From Actinospineispora spinosispora DSM 44797 (lineage in GTDB: Bacteria > Actinomycetota > Actinomycetes > Mycobacteriales > Pseudonocardiaceae), in assembly GCF_000429025.1 (NCBI RefSeq), contig NZ_AUBB01000036.1:1-64000 (forward strand): 64,000 bases of DNA, written 5' to 3'. Position 1 is the stretch's first letter, and every line of letters starts with the position of its first letter. A program made the translations under genes and the position numbers. This document shows, in pieces, positions 8,758-17,058 of the stretch. Under the pieces are notes generated by a model. That model made no database searches. It was not told the origin of the DNA and saw only the letters and a program-made list of their open reading frames with translations.

Positions 8758-9608
8758 CCGGAGATCCGGAACGTGTCGGAGCCGCCGTACACGGCCATGG
8801 CCACGGCCAGACCCACCGTCATGACCGCGATCAGGGACAGCCGCACGGCCCGCCCGACCGCCTGGCCCACGCCGACCGGCCCGCCGGTCGCGTTGTAGCC
8901 GTAGTAGGTGTGGATCAGCACGACCACGATGACCTGGGCGACGCCCTGCAGCACCGAGTAGACGATGTCGATGGGCTGCAGGAACGTGTCGAAGTAGTGG
9001 TCGTACGTGCCTTCGGACAACCCGAAGCCGTTGACCTGGGAGAACTTCCAGCCCATCCAGCCGAAGACGAGCGCCGTGCAGTACAGCGGCACGATGACGA
9101 TCAGCCCGGCGATGATCCGGGTGGCGACCAGGTAGGGCATCGAACGGATGCCCATGACTTCGAGCGCGTCGATCTCCTCACTGATCCGCATGGCGCCCAG
9201 CTGCGCGGTGAACCCGGTGCCGACGGTCGCGCACAGCGTGGCGCCCATGACGATCGGGGTGGAGAGCCGGGTCTGGATGGTCGCTCCGGTGAATCCGGCG
9301 AGCGCCTCCAGGTTGACCTGGCGCAGCGCCTGGTAGACCTGGGTGCCGCCGGTCGTCCCGGTGAAGAACAGGATGAAACCGCTGATGATCGCGGAGCCGC
9401 CGATCAGGGCGAGTGCGCCGTTGCCCATGCCGACCTCGGCGATGAGCCGCACCTCTTCCTTCTTGTAGCGGCCGACCGCGCGGTAGGTCCACAGCAGGCC
9501 ACTGCCGTAGAACTTCGACTGCTTGCCGATCTCGTCGAGTGCGGCCAGCGGGCCGCCGTACACCTTGCGCAGAGTGGCGAGCTTGCTGTCGCCGCTGGTC
9601 ACAGTCAT
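8754..9608 (-). CDS. yrbEB: YrbEB/MlaE-type ABC transporter permease
   Basis: 284 residues with five or six hydrophobic segments, a MlaE-family permease. The conserved central motif around ISEEIDALEVMGI is the coupling region that contacts the MceG ATPase in MlaE-type systems. It lies 12 bp after yrbEA and overlaps mceA, and carries an AG-rich site upstream of the ATG. Two different YrbE permeases per operon is the normal Mce layout. Confidence 0.9.
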   Translation of the reverse strand: MTVTSGDSKLATLRKVYGGPLAALDEIGKQSKFYGSGLLWTYRAVGRYKKEEVRLIAEVGMGNGALALIGGSAIISGFILFFTGTTGGTQVYQALRQVNLEALAGFTGATIQTRLSTPIVMGATLCATVGTGFTAQLGAMRISEEIDALEVMGIRSMPYLVATRIIAGLIVIVPLYCTALVFGWMGWKFSQVNGFGLSEGTYDHYFDTFLQPIDIVYSVLQGVAQVIVVVLIHTYYGYNATGGPVGVGQAVGRAVRLSLIAVMTVGLAVAMAVYGGSDTFRISG

Positions 9609-9620
9609 GGTCGGAGTCCT

Positions 9621-10403
9621 TCAGTTCTGACCGAGCAGGCCGAGTGCGTACGGCAGCTGCGTCAAGGTCACGTTCATCGGGAAGAGCAGCACGAACGCGT
9701 AGACCACGGTTTCGTTCACCGCGTTGCCGACGCCCTTCGGACCGCCCGCGACGTGCAGGCCGCGGTAGCAGGCGACGAGACCGCCGAGCATGCCGAAGAT
9801 GACCGCCTTGGTCTGGCTCTGGATCAGCTCGCCCATGCCGGTCAGCAGCGTGAGGCTGTCGATGAACTGGCCGGGCGAAACACCTTTCAGGTACACCGAG
9901 AAAAAGAACCCACCGCCGATGCCGACGAGCATCACCAGGCCGTTGATGAAGAAGGTGACGAAGATCGTCGCCAGGACCCTGGGCACGACCAGTCGGTGCA
10001 CCGGGTCGATGCCGAGCACTTCGAGCGCGTCCAGCTCCTCGCGGATCTTGCGGGAGCCGAGGTCCGCGCAGATGGCGGTCGCGCTGGCGCCGGCCAGGAC
10101 GAACGTGGTGCAGATCGGTCCGATCTGGCTGACCGTCGCCAGCGCGGAGCCCGCGCCGGACAGGTCGGTCGCGCCGACCTCCTGCAGGATGTTCTCGAAC
10201 TGGAACGTCACCAGGACGGTGAACGGGATCGAGACCAGGATCGCCGGCCCGATCGTGACGCTGGCGATGAACCAGGCCTGCTGGATGAACTCTCGCCACT
10301 GGAACGGCGGCTTGAACATCGCGATGAACGTGTCGATGCACATCGCGAAGAAGCTGCCGATCGGCTTCAACGGTCGTGCGACCGCGCTCGCCGGACTCGT
10401 CAT
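9621..10403 (-). CDS. yrbEA: YrbEA/MlaE-type ABC transporter permease
   Basis: 260 residues from the ATG at 10403, which has GCGAGG as a ribosome site; the reading frame extends 35 codons upstream but that part looks untranslated. MlaE family with several membrane helices and the coupling motif KIREELDALEVLGIDP. First gene of the mce operon. The 105-base leader upstream contains a near-perfect 17-bp palindrome at 10477-10493 that could be the operator. Confidence 0.88.
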   Translation of the reverse strand: MTSPASAVARPLKPIGSFFAMCIDTFIAMFKPPFQWREFIQQAWFIASVTIGPAILVSIPFTVLVTFQFENILQEVGATDLSGAGSALATVSQIGPICTTFVLAGASATAICADLGSRKIREELDALEVLGIDPVHRLVVPRVLATIFVTFFINGLVMLVGIGGGFFFSVYLKGVSPGQFIDSLTLLTGMGELIQSQTKAVIFGMLGGLVACYRGLHVAGGPKGVGNAVNETVVYAFVLLFPMNVTLTQLPYALGLLGQN

Positions 10404-10750
10404 GGTGTGAACCTCGCTGTCCAACAGGCCTGTGTCTTCAGTCACCAACGACCAGGGACCACGCGAGATACGGTTGTATGTGGTTACTACATAGATCGAG
10501 ATTAACAACCAGTCTGACCAGCACTTATGCAGTAAGAGTAACCTGATTGTGTCCGGCCATCAGAACAACAAAAAAACTAAGCCCACCCTAAGAAACTCGT
10601 GAGTGGCAGTGCCGCGCGACCACGGCCAGCTGGCTCCGCGAGTCTCCCCGAAGGGGGTTCAGTGCGAAGCACTGCGAAAAAACGCAACAGGCGAAGCAGA
10701 ATCCGACCACAAGCGCGCTTTTAGGATTTTGAGCGCGGAAACAGGCCCAA
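10404..10750. other. Gene-free leader region between tetR and the mce operon
   Basis: 347 bases with no gene. Next to yrbEA lies the 17-bp operator-like palindrome. It also contains a single GTGAGTGGCA end of the palindromic element family (10599-10608), several tiny hairpins (CCCCGAAGGGG, AGTGCGAAGCACT) and a CGCGCT/AGCGCG inverted repeat near 10708-10738 that may end the tetR transcript. Confidence 0.5.
10477..10493. promoter_or_regulatory. 17-bp palindrome upstream of the mce operon, likely TetR operator
   Basis: TATGTGGTTACTACATA has 8-base arms with a single mismatch around a central T. It lies 74-90 bases upstream of the yrbEA start. The half TGGTTACTACAT matches 9 of 12 bases of TGCTAACTACTT at 11406-11417, directly in front of the adjacent TetR gene, which suggests one regulator binds both sites. 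The size and symmetry fit TetR family operators. Binding is inferred. Confidence 0.5.
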
Positions 10751-11398
10751 CTACCGGTGCCCGATGCCGTGCAGGATGTAGTCGATGGCCTCTTCGTCCA
10801 CAGCGGACACGGCGGCGGGCTTACGCACGCCCGACTCGAACAACCACTGGTCCAGCACGGTCACCGACAGCACCACGGCGATCACCGTCGAGGCGCTCAC
10901 TCTCGGGTCGACACCGGGGTAGAGCTTCCCGCCGGGCCCGGTCAGGACGTGCTCACGTACGCAGTCCAGCAGCTGGTCCATGCACCCGACGGCGGCCCCG
11001 AAGATCGACCGGACCTCGGCGTCGTCGTTGTTGATGCTCATCAGCGCGAAGATCGCGCCGCGCTGGTTGCGGTAGAGCTTGAGCATGTCCTTGATGAACT
11101 TGCGGGCGTGCGCCTCGTCCCCGTCCTGGGGCACCTCACGCTTGCCCCACGTGGTGACGAACGTGTCGACGGCTGCCTGGAAGCGCCGCAGCAGGGTCTC
11201 TTCGAACAGCGCGGACTTGGTTCCGAAATGGCGGAACAGCAGCGTCTCGGACACGCCAGCGGTGCTGGCGATCGCGCGCGTGCTGGTACCGGCGTAGCCG
11301 TTCTTGCCGAAGTGCCGCGACGCGGCGGCGTCCAGCAGGCCGCGGACCTCCTCCGAGCTACGCCGAAGTCTCGGCCGTCGCGCGTCCGCCTTGGTCAC
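10751..11398 (-). CDS. TetR-family transcriptional regulator, probable mce operon regulator
   Basis: 215 residues. The N-terminal TetR helix-turn-helix is clear (GTSTRAIASTAGVSETLLFRH, about residues 38-58) and is followed by FGTKSALFEE; the rest is a ligand-binding helical domain. Starts at GTG with no ribosome site but with a TAGCAT box ending 6 bases before it, which suggests a leaderless message. It lies upstream of yrbEA on the same strand and between the E1/ferredoxin operon and the mce operon. Likely a repressor responding to the imported compound or its CoA ester; this is inferred. A second TetR (14157-14894) shares the LLFRHFGSKAxLF core. Confidence 0.85.
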   Translation of the reverse strand: MTKADARRPRLRRSSEEVRGLLDAAASRHFGKNGYAGTSTRAIASTAGVSETLLFRHFGTKSALFEETLLRRFQAAVDTFVTTWGKREVPQDGDEAHARKFIKDMLKLYRNQRGAIFALMSINNDDAEVRSIFGAAVGCMDQLLDCVREHVLTGPGGKLYPGVDPRVSASTVIAVVLSVTVLDQWLFESGVRKPAAVSAVDEEAIDYILHGIGHR

Positions 11399-11404
11399 GT
11401 CGCA

Positions 11405-11417
11405 ATGCTAACTACTT
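11405..11417 (-). promoter_or_regulatory. Leaderless -10 box overlapping a TetR half-site
   Basis: On the minus strand TAGCAT (11410-11405) ends 6 bases before the tetR GTG, matching a -10 box for leaderless transcription. The plus-strand sequence TGCTAACTACTT (11406-11417) overlaps it and resembles half of the palindrome in front of yrbEA, so autoregulation is plausible. Confidence 0.35.
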
Positions 11418-11480
11418 TTGCGTTCAAATAGGCGATGGAGCCCGCCCGAACCGCCGGGGACGTGACGCAGGACATGATCA

Positions 11481-11789
11481 CTACGTTATCTGTCGCACCC
11501 CCTTGCGCAAAACTGTGACGGGTCCGGACAGCCGCGCTTGGCAGGCCAACCGGGTCGCCGGGTCGCTCGCCTTGAGCCCCTGCGCGATCCGGTCGGCCTC
11601 GGCGTTCGAGCATGCCGACAGGTTCTCCGCACCGTCATGCACCTGCATGTGGCAGATGCCGCACTCCATGTCGCCCTGGCAGATCGACGGCCAGCGGACG
11701 CCCTGCCGTCTGGCCGCCTCGAACACCGACTCGCCGTCCGCGACGTCGAACTCGGTGTCCGAGGGCAGCACCCGGATCCGTCCACTCAC
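11481..11789 (-). CDS. [2Fe-2S] ferredoxin, adrenodoxin/putidaredoxin type
   Basis: 102 residues from a GTG that overlaps the stop of the lipoyl-domain gene (GTGA). Cysteines at about 37, 43, 46 and 83 give the spacing CX5CX2CX36C, with the core CQGDMECGICH, typical of vertebrate-type and putidaredoxin-like [2Fe-2S] ferredoxins that pass electrons one at a time to oxygenases. Its place as the last gene of an E1 alpha/E1 beta/lipoyl operon is unusual, since such dehydrogenases normally pass electrons from a lipoyl group to a flavoprotein E3 and then to NAD. It may accept electrons from that module or serve a P450 elsewhere. Confidence 0.85.
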   Translation of the reverse strand: MSGRIRVLPSDTEFDVADGESVFEAARRQGVRWPSICQGDMECGICHMQVHDGAENLSACSNAEADRIAQGLKASDPATRLACQARLSGPVTVLRKGVRQIT

Positions 11790-12013
11790 TCGATGGCGCC
11801 GATGACCGCGCCCACCTCGTGATCCTCCTCGGGTTTGGCACCGTGCCGCAGCGTCCCGGCGGCGGTCGCCTCGACCTCGACCTCGGTCTTGTCGGTGGCC
11901 ACCACGAGGATGGGCTGGCCGACGCTCACCGCGTCGCCGTCGGCGACGAGCCACTCGACGATGCTCACCTCGGTCACGGTCAGCCCGACCCTGGGGACGA
12001 TCAGATCAGCCAT
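11786..12013 (-). CDS. Free-standing lipoyl (biotinyl/lipoyl) carrier domain
   Basis: 75 residues, only one lipoyl domain. The modification site is DKTE with Lys42, preceded by the usual hydrophobic turn (GQPILVVAT) and a Gly about 15 residues after it. There is no peripheral-subunit-binding or acyltransferase domain, unlike a normal E2. It lies 12 bp after the E1 beta gene and overlaps the ferredoxin gene. The TDK motif favours lipoylation over biotinylation (no MKM). It presumably carries the acyl or reducing equivalents made by the adjacent E1. Confidence 0.85.
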   Translation of the reverse strand: MADLIVPRVGLTVTEVSIVEWLVADGDAVSVGQPILVVATDKTEVEVEATAAGTLRHGAKPEEDHEVGAVIGAIE

Positions 12014-12025
12014 GGTGGCGCTCCT

Positions 12026-13021
12026 TCACGATTTGCACGCGGCACGTACCGCGTCGGCGATCTTCGCTGGTGAGGGCAGGTGTGAGGCCTCCAGCTCCGG
12101 CGAGTAGGGCACCGGGGTGTACTCCGCGCCGACCCGCAGGACCGGCGCGGCGAGGGTGCCCCACAGCTCCTGGTTGAGGAACGCGGCGATCTCCGCGCCG
12201 ACCCCGAAGCGCTGCACGGCCTGGTGCACGACGACGGCGCGCCGGGTCCGGCCGACCGACTCGAGCATCGCGGCGCTGTCCCACGGCACGATCGAGCGCA
12301 GGTCCAGTACCTCGACGTCGAACTCGCCCTCGAGCTGCGTGGCGACCGCGAGACAGTCGTGCACGGGCTTGCCGTAGGTGATGAGCGTGACGTCGGAGCC
12401 GGGCCGTTTCACGTCCGCGCTGCCCAGCGGAACGACGTGCTCGCCGACCGGGACGTGGCCCTTCTGCGCGTACAGCGCGGCGGACTCGATGACGATCGTC
12501 GGGTCGTCGTCGCGGATGGCGGCGGTCAGCAGCCCCTTGGCGTCGGCCGGGGTGCTCGGGATGGCGATCTTGAGACCCGGAACGTGGGCCATCCAGGCCT
12601 CGACCATCTGCGAGTGCTGCGCGCCGAACATCAGCCCGCCGGTCGACATGCCGCGCACCGTGATCGGCACGTGGGTTCGCCCGCCGGACATGTAGCGCAG
12701 CTTCGCGGCGTGGTTGACCAGCTGGTCGAGGCACACCGCGTAGAAGTCGGCGATCATGATCTCGGCGACCGGGCGCATGCCCAGCAACGCGGCGCCGGTC
12801 GCAGCGCCGATGATCGCCTGTTCGGAGATGGGTGTCTCCCGCACGCGCTCGGTGCCGTACTTCGTGGACAGCCCGGCGGTCACCTTCATGACCCCGCCGG
12901 CCGGGTCGATGATGTCCTCACCGAGCAGGAACACCGACTCGTCACGAGCCAGCTCGTTGTCCATGGCCTGGTTGAGCGCCTGGGCCATGGTGATGCGCGC
13001 GGTCTCCACGTCGACGGTCAT
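12026..13021 (-). CDS. 2-oxo-acid/acetoin dehydrogenase E1 component, beta subunit
   Basis: 331 residues. Transketolase-like pyrimidine-binding domain first (MAQALNQAMDNELARDESVF, GGVMKVTAGL, RVRETPISEQAIIGAATGAA), then the transketolase C-terminal domain (VEVLDLRSIVPWD...). Full length for E1 beta. The ATG at 13021 overlaps the E1 alpha stop (ATGA), as expected for an alpha2beta2 enzyme. Pyruvate, branched-chain 2-oxo acid or acetoin are all possible substrates; residues alone do not decide. Confidence 0.88.
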   Translation of the reverse strand: MTVDVETARITMAQALNQAMDNELARDESVFLLGEDIIDPAGGVMKVTAGLSTKYGTERVRETPISEQAIIGAATGAALLGMRPVAEIMIADFYAVCLDQLVNHAAKLRYMSGGRTHVPITVRGMSTGGLMFGAQHSQMVEAWMAHVPGLKIAIPSTPADAKGLLTAAIRDDDPTIVIESAALYAQKGHVPVGEHVVPLGSADVKRPGSDVTLITYGKPVHDCLAVATQLEGEFDVEVLDLRSIVPWDSAAMLESVGRTRRAVVVHQAVQRFGVGAEIAAFLNQELWGTLAAPVLRVGAEYTPVPYSPELEASHLPSPAKIADAVRAACKS

Positions 13022-14001
13022 GCCGGCACCTCCCCGTACACGTCGGTGAACAGCTCTCCGGCTGCCGGCATCGGCGCGGCGAGCGCACGCTCGACGGCCT
13101 GGTCGATCTCGGCGCTGAGGCGCTGGTCGATCTCGTCCAGCTGGGCCGAGGTCGCGGCGCCCTCGGCGATCAGCAGCGCCCGGTACTTCGGTACCGGGTC
13201 CTCGGCGACCCTGGCCGCCATCTCGTCGGAGGGCATGTACGGCATCTGGTCGCCGAACATGTGCCCCATGAACCGGTAGGTCATGGCCTCGATCAGCGTC
13301 GGGCCGCCGCCGTCGCGGGCCCGCGCGACCGCCTCCCGGGCGACCAGGTAGGTGGCGTCCGGATCGTTCCCGTCCACTGTCACACCCGGAATACCGTAGG
13401 AGGCGGCGCGGGTGGAAATCTTCTCGACGCGCTGCGTCTCCCGCCGAGGGGTGTACTCGCCGTATTCGTTGTTCTGGCAGACAAATACGACTGGGAGATC
13501 CCACACAGCGGCCAGGTTGAGCGCCTCGTGGAAGGCGCCGATGTTGGTGGAACCGTCGCCGAAGTAGCAGACCGTTACCCGGTTCAGCCCCTTCATCCGG
13601 GACGCGAGCGCAATCCCATTGGCAATCGGCAGACCGCCGCCGACGATCCCGGTGGTGACCATCAGACCGGAGTTCGGGTCCGACAGATGCATCGGCCCAC
13701 CCTTGCCCTTGGACGTCCCGGTGGCCTTCCCGAGCATTTCGGCCAGGATTTCGTCCAACGACGCGCCGGAGGAGATGCTGTCGTGCACACCACGATAGGT
13801 CGTGACGGTGTAGTCGTCGCTCTCCATCGCCGCCGACACCGCGGACGGAATTGATTCCTGACCGCGCGGCGAATAGTAGATAATCGCGATCTTGCCGCTC
13901 ATCAGGAGCCCGCGGACCCGCTCGTCGACCTGATGGATCTTCGACATCGTCTCGTAGATCCGCAACCGGGTCCGACCCTCGACCTGCTCGCCGTCTGCCA
14001 C
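13018..14001 (-). CDS. 2-oxo-acid/acetoin dehydrogenase E1 component, alpha subunit
   Basis: 327 residues. Thiamine diphosphate motif GDG (148-150) to NN (177-178), with surrounding YRGVHDSISSGASLDEI and GKGGPMHLSD as in E1 alpha proteins of the acetoin dehydrogenase group. GTG start behind GAGGAG. The enzyme decarboxylates or cleaves its substrate and hands the acyl group to a lipoyl domain. Here that domain is encoded two genes downstream as a separate small protein. First gene of a four-gene operon; the 155 bases upstream hold its promoter. Confidence 0.88.
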   Translation of the reverse strand: MADGEQVEGRTRLRIYETMSKIHQVDERVRGLLMSGKIAIIYYSPRGQESIPSAVSAAMESDDYTVTTYRGVHDSISSGASLDEILAEMLGKATGTSKGKGGPMHLSDPNSGLMVTTGIVGGGLPIANGIALASRMKGLNRVTVCYFGDGSTNIGAFHEALNLAAVWDLPVVFVCQNNEYGEYTPRRETQRVEKISTRAASYGIPGVTVDGNDPDATYLVAREAVARARDGGGPTLIEAMTYRFMGHMFGDQMPYMPSDEMAARVAEDPVPKYRALLIAEGAATSAQLDEIDQRLSAEIDQAVERALAAPMPAAGELFTDVYGEVPA

Positions 14002-14156
14002 CGCGACTCCTCACCCGCATGCTTGAACCGGGTCCGTCGCGCAAGGGTGCAGGCACCGTTGCCCGACGGTTCACTCGTACCCCACTGTGGAGCGAGCACT
14101 TACTGTACCCGGGAACCTATTCAGCTACCGTGGAGGTGTCAATGAGCAGTTCTGGG

Positions 14157-14894
14157 TCAGGCAGTCCGGTCGGGCGCGGCACGGTGCCGGACACCGTGGA
14201 TGAGCAGCTGTTCCAGGTCGTTCGTGATTCGGTCGTCGGCGATGTCGGTCGCGTCGCTACCGAAGATCCAGCTGCGGAACATGGCCGTCGCGAGGACCGA
14301 ACCGACCCCGACCCGAGTGGTCGCCGGGATGTTGAGCCCCCGGTAGCCGTTCAGCTCCTCCTCCTGCTTCACCACACCCTCGATCGCGCGCAGGACATCG
14401 GCGAGCGTGGCGCCCGCGTCCTCGACGACGTCGTCGGTGTAGTTGTCGGCGGCGGTCAGCGCGAGCGCGAAGCCCCGGCGGTCGGACAGCGTGTCGAAGA
14501 AGGTTTTCACGAACGCGTGGGTCGGCTGCTCGACCTCGTGCGGGCCGACGTTCAGCCATTCCTCGGCATAGCCCTGGAGCACTTCGATAAGCGGCTCGAC
14601 GACCGCTTCCCGGAAAAGCTGAGCCTTGCTGCCGAAGTGCCGGAACAACAACGCCTCGGCGACCCCGGCCTGCTCGGCAATGCGTTTGGTACTGGTGTTC
14701 GCATATCCGTGTGCGGAGAACAACTCACGCGCGGAGTCGAGCAACAGATCACGCACTTCACCGGGAGCACGGCGGGCTGCCCGCGTGCGCTCCGGCGGAT
14801 CGGCGGGTGCCGGTATGTCCATGGACCGAGGGTACCCGTCGGACGGCGAACCGCCCGATGGACGCGCTATTCCACCATTTGCCTCACTGATCAC
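14157..14894 (-). CDS. TetR-family transcriptional regulator
   Basis: 245 residues from a GTG that overlaps the SDR stop (GTGA); an ATG at 14822 is an alternative that would remove a poorly conserved 24-residue leader. Helix-turn-helix at about residues 60-85 (NTSTKRIAEQAGVAEALLFR) followed by FGSKAQLFREAV, then a helical sensor domain. It is cotranscribed behind an SDR and lies just upstream of the E1 operon and opposite mceG, so it may control these units. Confidence 0.85.
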   Translation of the reverse strand: MISEANGGIARPSGGSPSDGYPRSMDIPAPADPPERTRAARRAPGEVRDLLLDSARELFSAHGYANTSTKRIAEQAGVAEALLFRHFGSKAQLFREAVVEPLIEVLQGYAEEWLNVGPHEVEQPTHAFVKTFFDTLSDRRGFALALTAADNYTDDVVEDAGATLADVLRAIEGVVKQEEELNGYRGLNIPATTRVGVGSVLATAMFRSWIFGSDATDIADDRITNDLEQLLIHGVRHRAAPDRTA

Positions 14895-15703
14895 GCGGAC
14901 AGTTGTCCGGCGTCCACGACGATTGTCTGACCCGTGACCAGGACCGCGAGGTCACTCGCCAAGAATGTGATAACGCGCGCGACATCGTCCGGAACACCGG
15001 CCCGGCCGAGCGGCAACTGTGCCGAGATCGCCGCAATAAGATCACCGACCCCAGCCGCCTCAAAGATCGGCATATTCGCCTGCACGCCCGGCGTATCGAC
15101 GACGGTCGGCGCCACCGCGACGGCCCGGATTCCGAAGGCGCCCAGCTCTACCGCGAGCGCCTGGGTGAACGCCACCAGCGCACCCTTACTGGAGGTGTAC
15201 GCGCTCAGCCCACCGGCGCCGGCGCGGAACGCCTGCGTCGAGGCGAGGTTGATGATCACTCCGCCGTTGCCGGCCTCCGCCATCACCCGACCGACCTCGC
15301 GCGAGCACCGGAAGGCCCCGCCGAGGTTGGTGGAGAGCACCTTGTCCCACTGCTCGTCGGTGGTGTCGAACAGCGGCGTGATCGGGAAGACGCCCGCGTT
15401 GTTGACCAGGATCTCCAGCCCACCCAGCTCGTCCCGGACCCGGTGGACGGCTGTGTTCACCGACTCGGTGTCGGTCACGTCGAGCGCGACCCCGAGGCCC
15501 GCGTACTCGCCGCCGAGCCCGGCCGCCGCCTCCTCGGCCTCACCCTTGTCGAGGTCCCCGATCGCGACGGCGGCGCCGGCTTCCGCGAGCCGCGTCGCCG
15601 CCGCCAGCCCGATGCCCTTGGCGCCACCGGTGACCAGCGCCCGACGCCCACGCAACGAGAGCAGATCGGTCAACGAACGGTCCGACACGTCGGGTGCGGG
15701 CAT
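14891..15703 (-). CDS. Short-chain dehydrogenase/reductase (SDR)
   Basis: 270 residues from the ATG at 15703, which has AGGAGG 6 bases upstream; a longer frame is less likely. Classical SDR: nucleotide motif TGGAKGIG near residue 28, NNAG, catalytic Ser (NLAST) and YTSSK, and the C-terminal ITGQTIVVDAG-like end (VTGQTIVVDAG). The acidic residue after the second strand (GDLDK) favours NAD(H). Divergent from mceG and cotranscribed with a TetR gene. The substrate is unknown, probably an alcohol or 3-hydroxyacyl compound of the catabolic block. Confidence 0.85.
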   Translation of the reverse strand: MPAPDVSDRSLTDLLSLRGRRALVTGGAKGIGLAAATRLAEAGAAVAIGDLDKGEAEEAAAGLGGEYAGLGVALDVTDTESVNTAVHRVRDELGGLEILVNNAGVFPITPLFDTTDEQWDKVLSTNLGGAFRCSREVGRVMAEAGNGGVIINLASTQAFRAGAGGLSAYTSSKGALVAFTQALAVELGAFGIRAVAVAPTVVDTPGVQANMPIFEAAGVGDLIAAISAQLPLGRAGVPDDVARVITFLASDLAVLVTGQTIVVDAGQLSA

Positions 15704-15829
15704 GGTGTCCTCCTGGAACTCCGGTGTTCCGCGCAAGCTATCGCAGCAAGTACTAACTTCTCAAGAGGCCGTATCCGTTGCGTCCGTCGGCCGTTGAGCC
15801 GCACACAGCTGACGTTTCGGAGGTTGATC

Positions 15830-16852
15830 GTGAGTGCTGGGGTCGAGGTTCGCGTCGAGGGACTCTCCAAGTCGTTCGGACGGTCCAACATCTGGTCGGA
15901 CGTGTCGCTGACGCTGCCGCCCGGCGAGGTGAGCGTCCTGCTCGGTCCGTCCGGAACCGGGAAGTCGGTGTTCCTGAAATCGCTCATCGGCCTGCTCAAG
16001 CCCGAGAAGGGTTCGATCTTCATCCACGACACCGACCTGGTGCGCTGCACCGAGTCGAGGCTGTACGAGATCCGCAAGCTGTTCGGTGTGCTGTTCCAGG
16101 ACGGCGCGCTGTTCGGCTCGATGAACCTGTTCGACAACATCGCCTTCCCGCTGCGTGAGCACACTCGCAAGGGTGAGAAGGAGATCAGGGACATCGTTCT
16201 GGAGAAGATCTCCATGGTCGGCCTGTCCGGCGACGAGGGCAAGCTGCCCGGCGAGATCTCCGGCGGCATGCGCAAGCGCGCCGGCCTGGCCAGGGCGCTG
16301 GTCCTGGACCCCGAGATCATCCTGTTCGACGAGCCCGACTCAGGTCTCGATCCGGTCCGTACGGCGTACCTGAACCAGCTGATCATCGACCTGAACGCGC
16401 AGACCGACTCGACGTTCCTGATCGTCACCCACGACATCAACACCGCGCAGACGGTCCCGGACAACATCGGGCTGCTCTACCGCAAGCACCTGGCCATGTT
16501 CGGCCCGCGCGAGGTCCTGCTGACCTCGGAGGAGCCGGTCGTCTCCCAGTTCCTCAACGGCCGCCGCCAGGGCCCGATCGGCATGTCCGAGGAGAAGGAC
16601 TCCGAGCAGGCCGCGCGCGAGATGCAGGAGATGGAGGGCGAACTGCCCGGCCTCCCACCACTGAAGCCACAGATCGCGGTGTCGCCAGGGGTCCCGGAAC
16701 GCAAGGCGGTGGCGCGGCGCCAGTCCCGCGTGCAGTCGATGATGCACGAGCTGCCGGCGAACGCCCAGGCCGCGATCCGCGAAAGCCTTCAACGCAACGG
16801 CGGCGCCCACCGCCGAGACGGCGACTACCCCACGGAACAATTCACCCGCTGA
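15830..16852 (+). CDS. mceG: MceG/Mkl-type ABC transporter ATP-binding protein
   Basis: 340 residues from a GTG with GGAGG 6 bases before it; the frame is open far upstream without a ribosome site. Walker A GPSGTGKS (39-46), Q-loop (LFQDGALFG), signature ISGGMRKRAGLARAL, Walker B IILFDEPDSGLDP and the switch His (VTHD). The extra C-terminal 90 residues, charged and proline-containing, are typical of MceG (Mkl) ATPases that energise all Mce systems of a cell by contacting YrbE permeases. It is unlinked to the mce operon by strand but only 5 kb away. Confidence 0.9.
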   Translation: MSAGVEVRVEGLSKSFGRSNIWSDVSLTLPPGEVSVLLGPSGTGKSVFLKSLIGLLKPEKGSIFIHDTDLVRCTESRLYEIRKLFGVLFQDGALFGSMNLFDNIAFPLREHTRKGEKEIRDIVLEKISMVGLSGDEGKLPGEISGGMRKRAGLARALVLDPEIILFDEPDSGLDPVRTAYLNQLIIDLNAQTDSTFLIVTHDINTAQTVPDNIGLLYRKHLAMFGPREVLLTSEEPVVSQFLNGRRQGPIGMSEEKDSEQAAREMQEMEGELPGLPPLKPQIAVSPGVPERKAVARRQSRVQSMMHELPANAQAAIRESLQRNGGAHRRDGDYPTEQFTR

Positions 16853-16990
16853 TCAGCACCGCCTCGCAGAGCGTCGCGTTGCGTCGCAGCATGTGTATCC
16901 CTGTCGGGCCGTGCGTTCCGCGCTGAAAATCAGTTCGCGCGATGTGGCGACGCAAGCCGATAGTTGTGTACCCCAACGGTATGTGAGCGA

Positions 16991-17058
16991 CACCGCGCAC
17001 CGTGAGTCCACACCGCGCTACGTGCACACAGCGCGGTGTGACCACAGGGTGCGCGGTG
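16991..17058. terminator. Nested hairpin downstream of mceG
   Basis: Outer stem CACCGCGCACC (16991-17001) pairs with 17048-17058; inner stem CACACCGCGCT (17009-17019) pairs with 17030-17040. It lies about 140 bases after the mceG stop and could end that transcript. Both stems repeat a CACCGCGC theme. Confidence 0.5.

Noticed and set aside
6682..8898. 738-codon plus-strand frame across mceA and mceB
   Set aside because: Antisense shadow of two well supported genes; typical of GC-rich third-position bias.
15830..16852. Assigning mceG to the mce operon transcript
   Set aside because: It is on the opposite strand and divergent from the SDR/TetR unit; only functional linkage is claimed.
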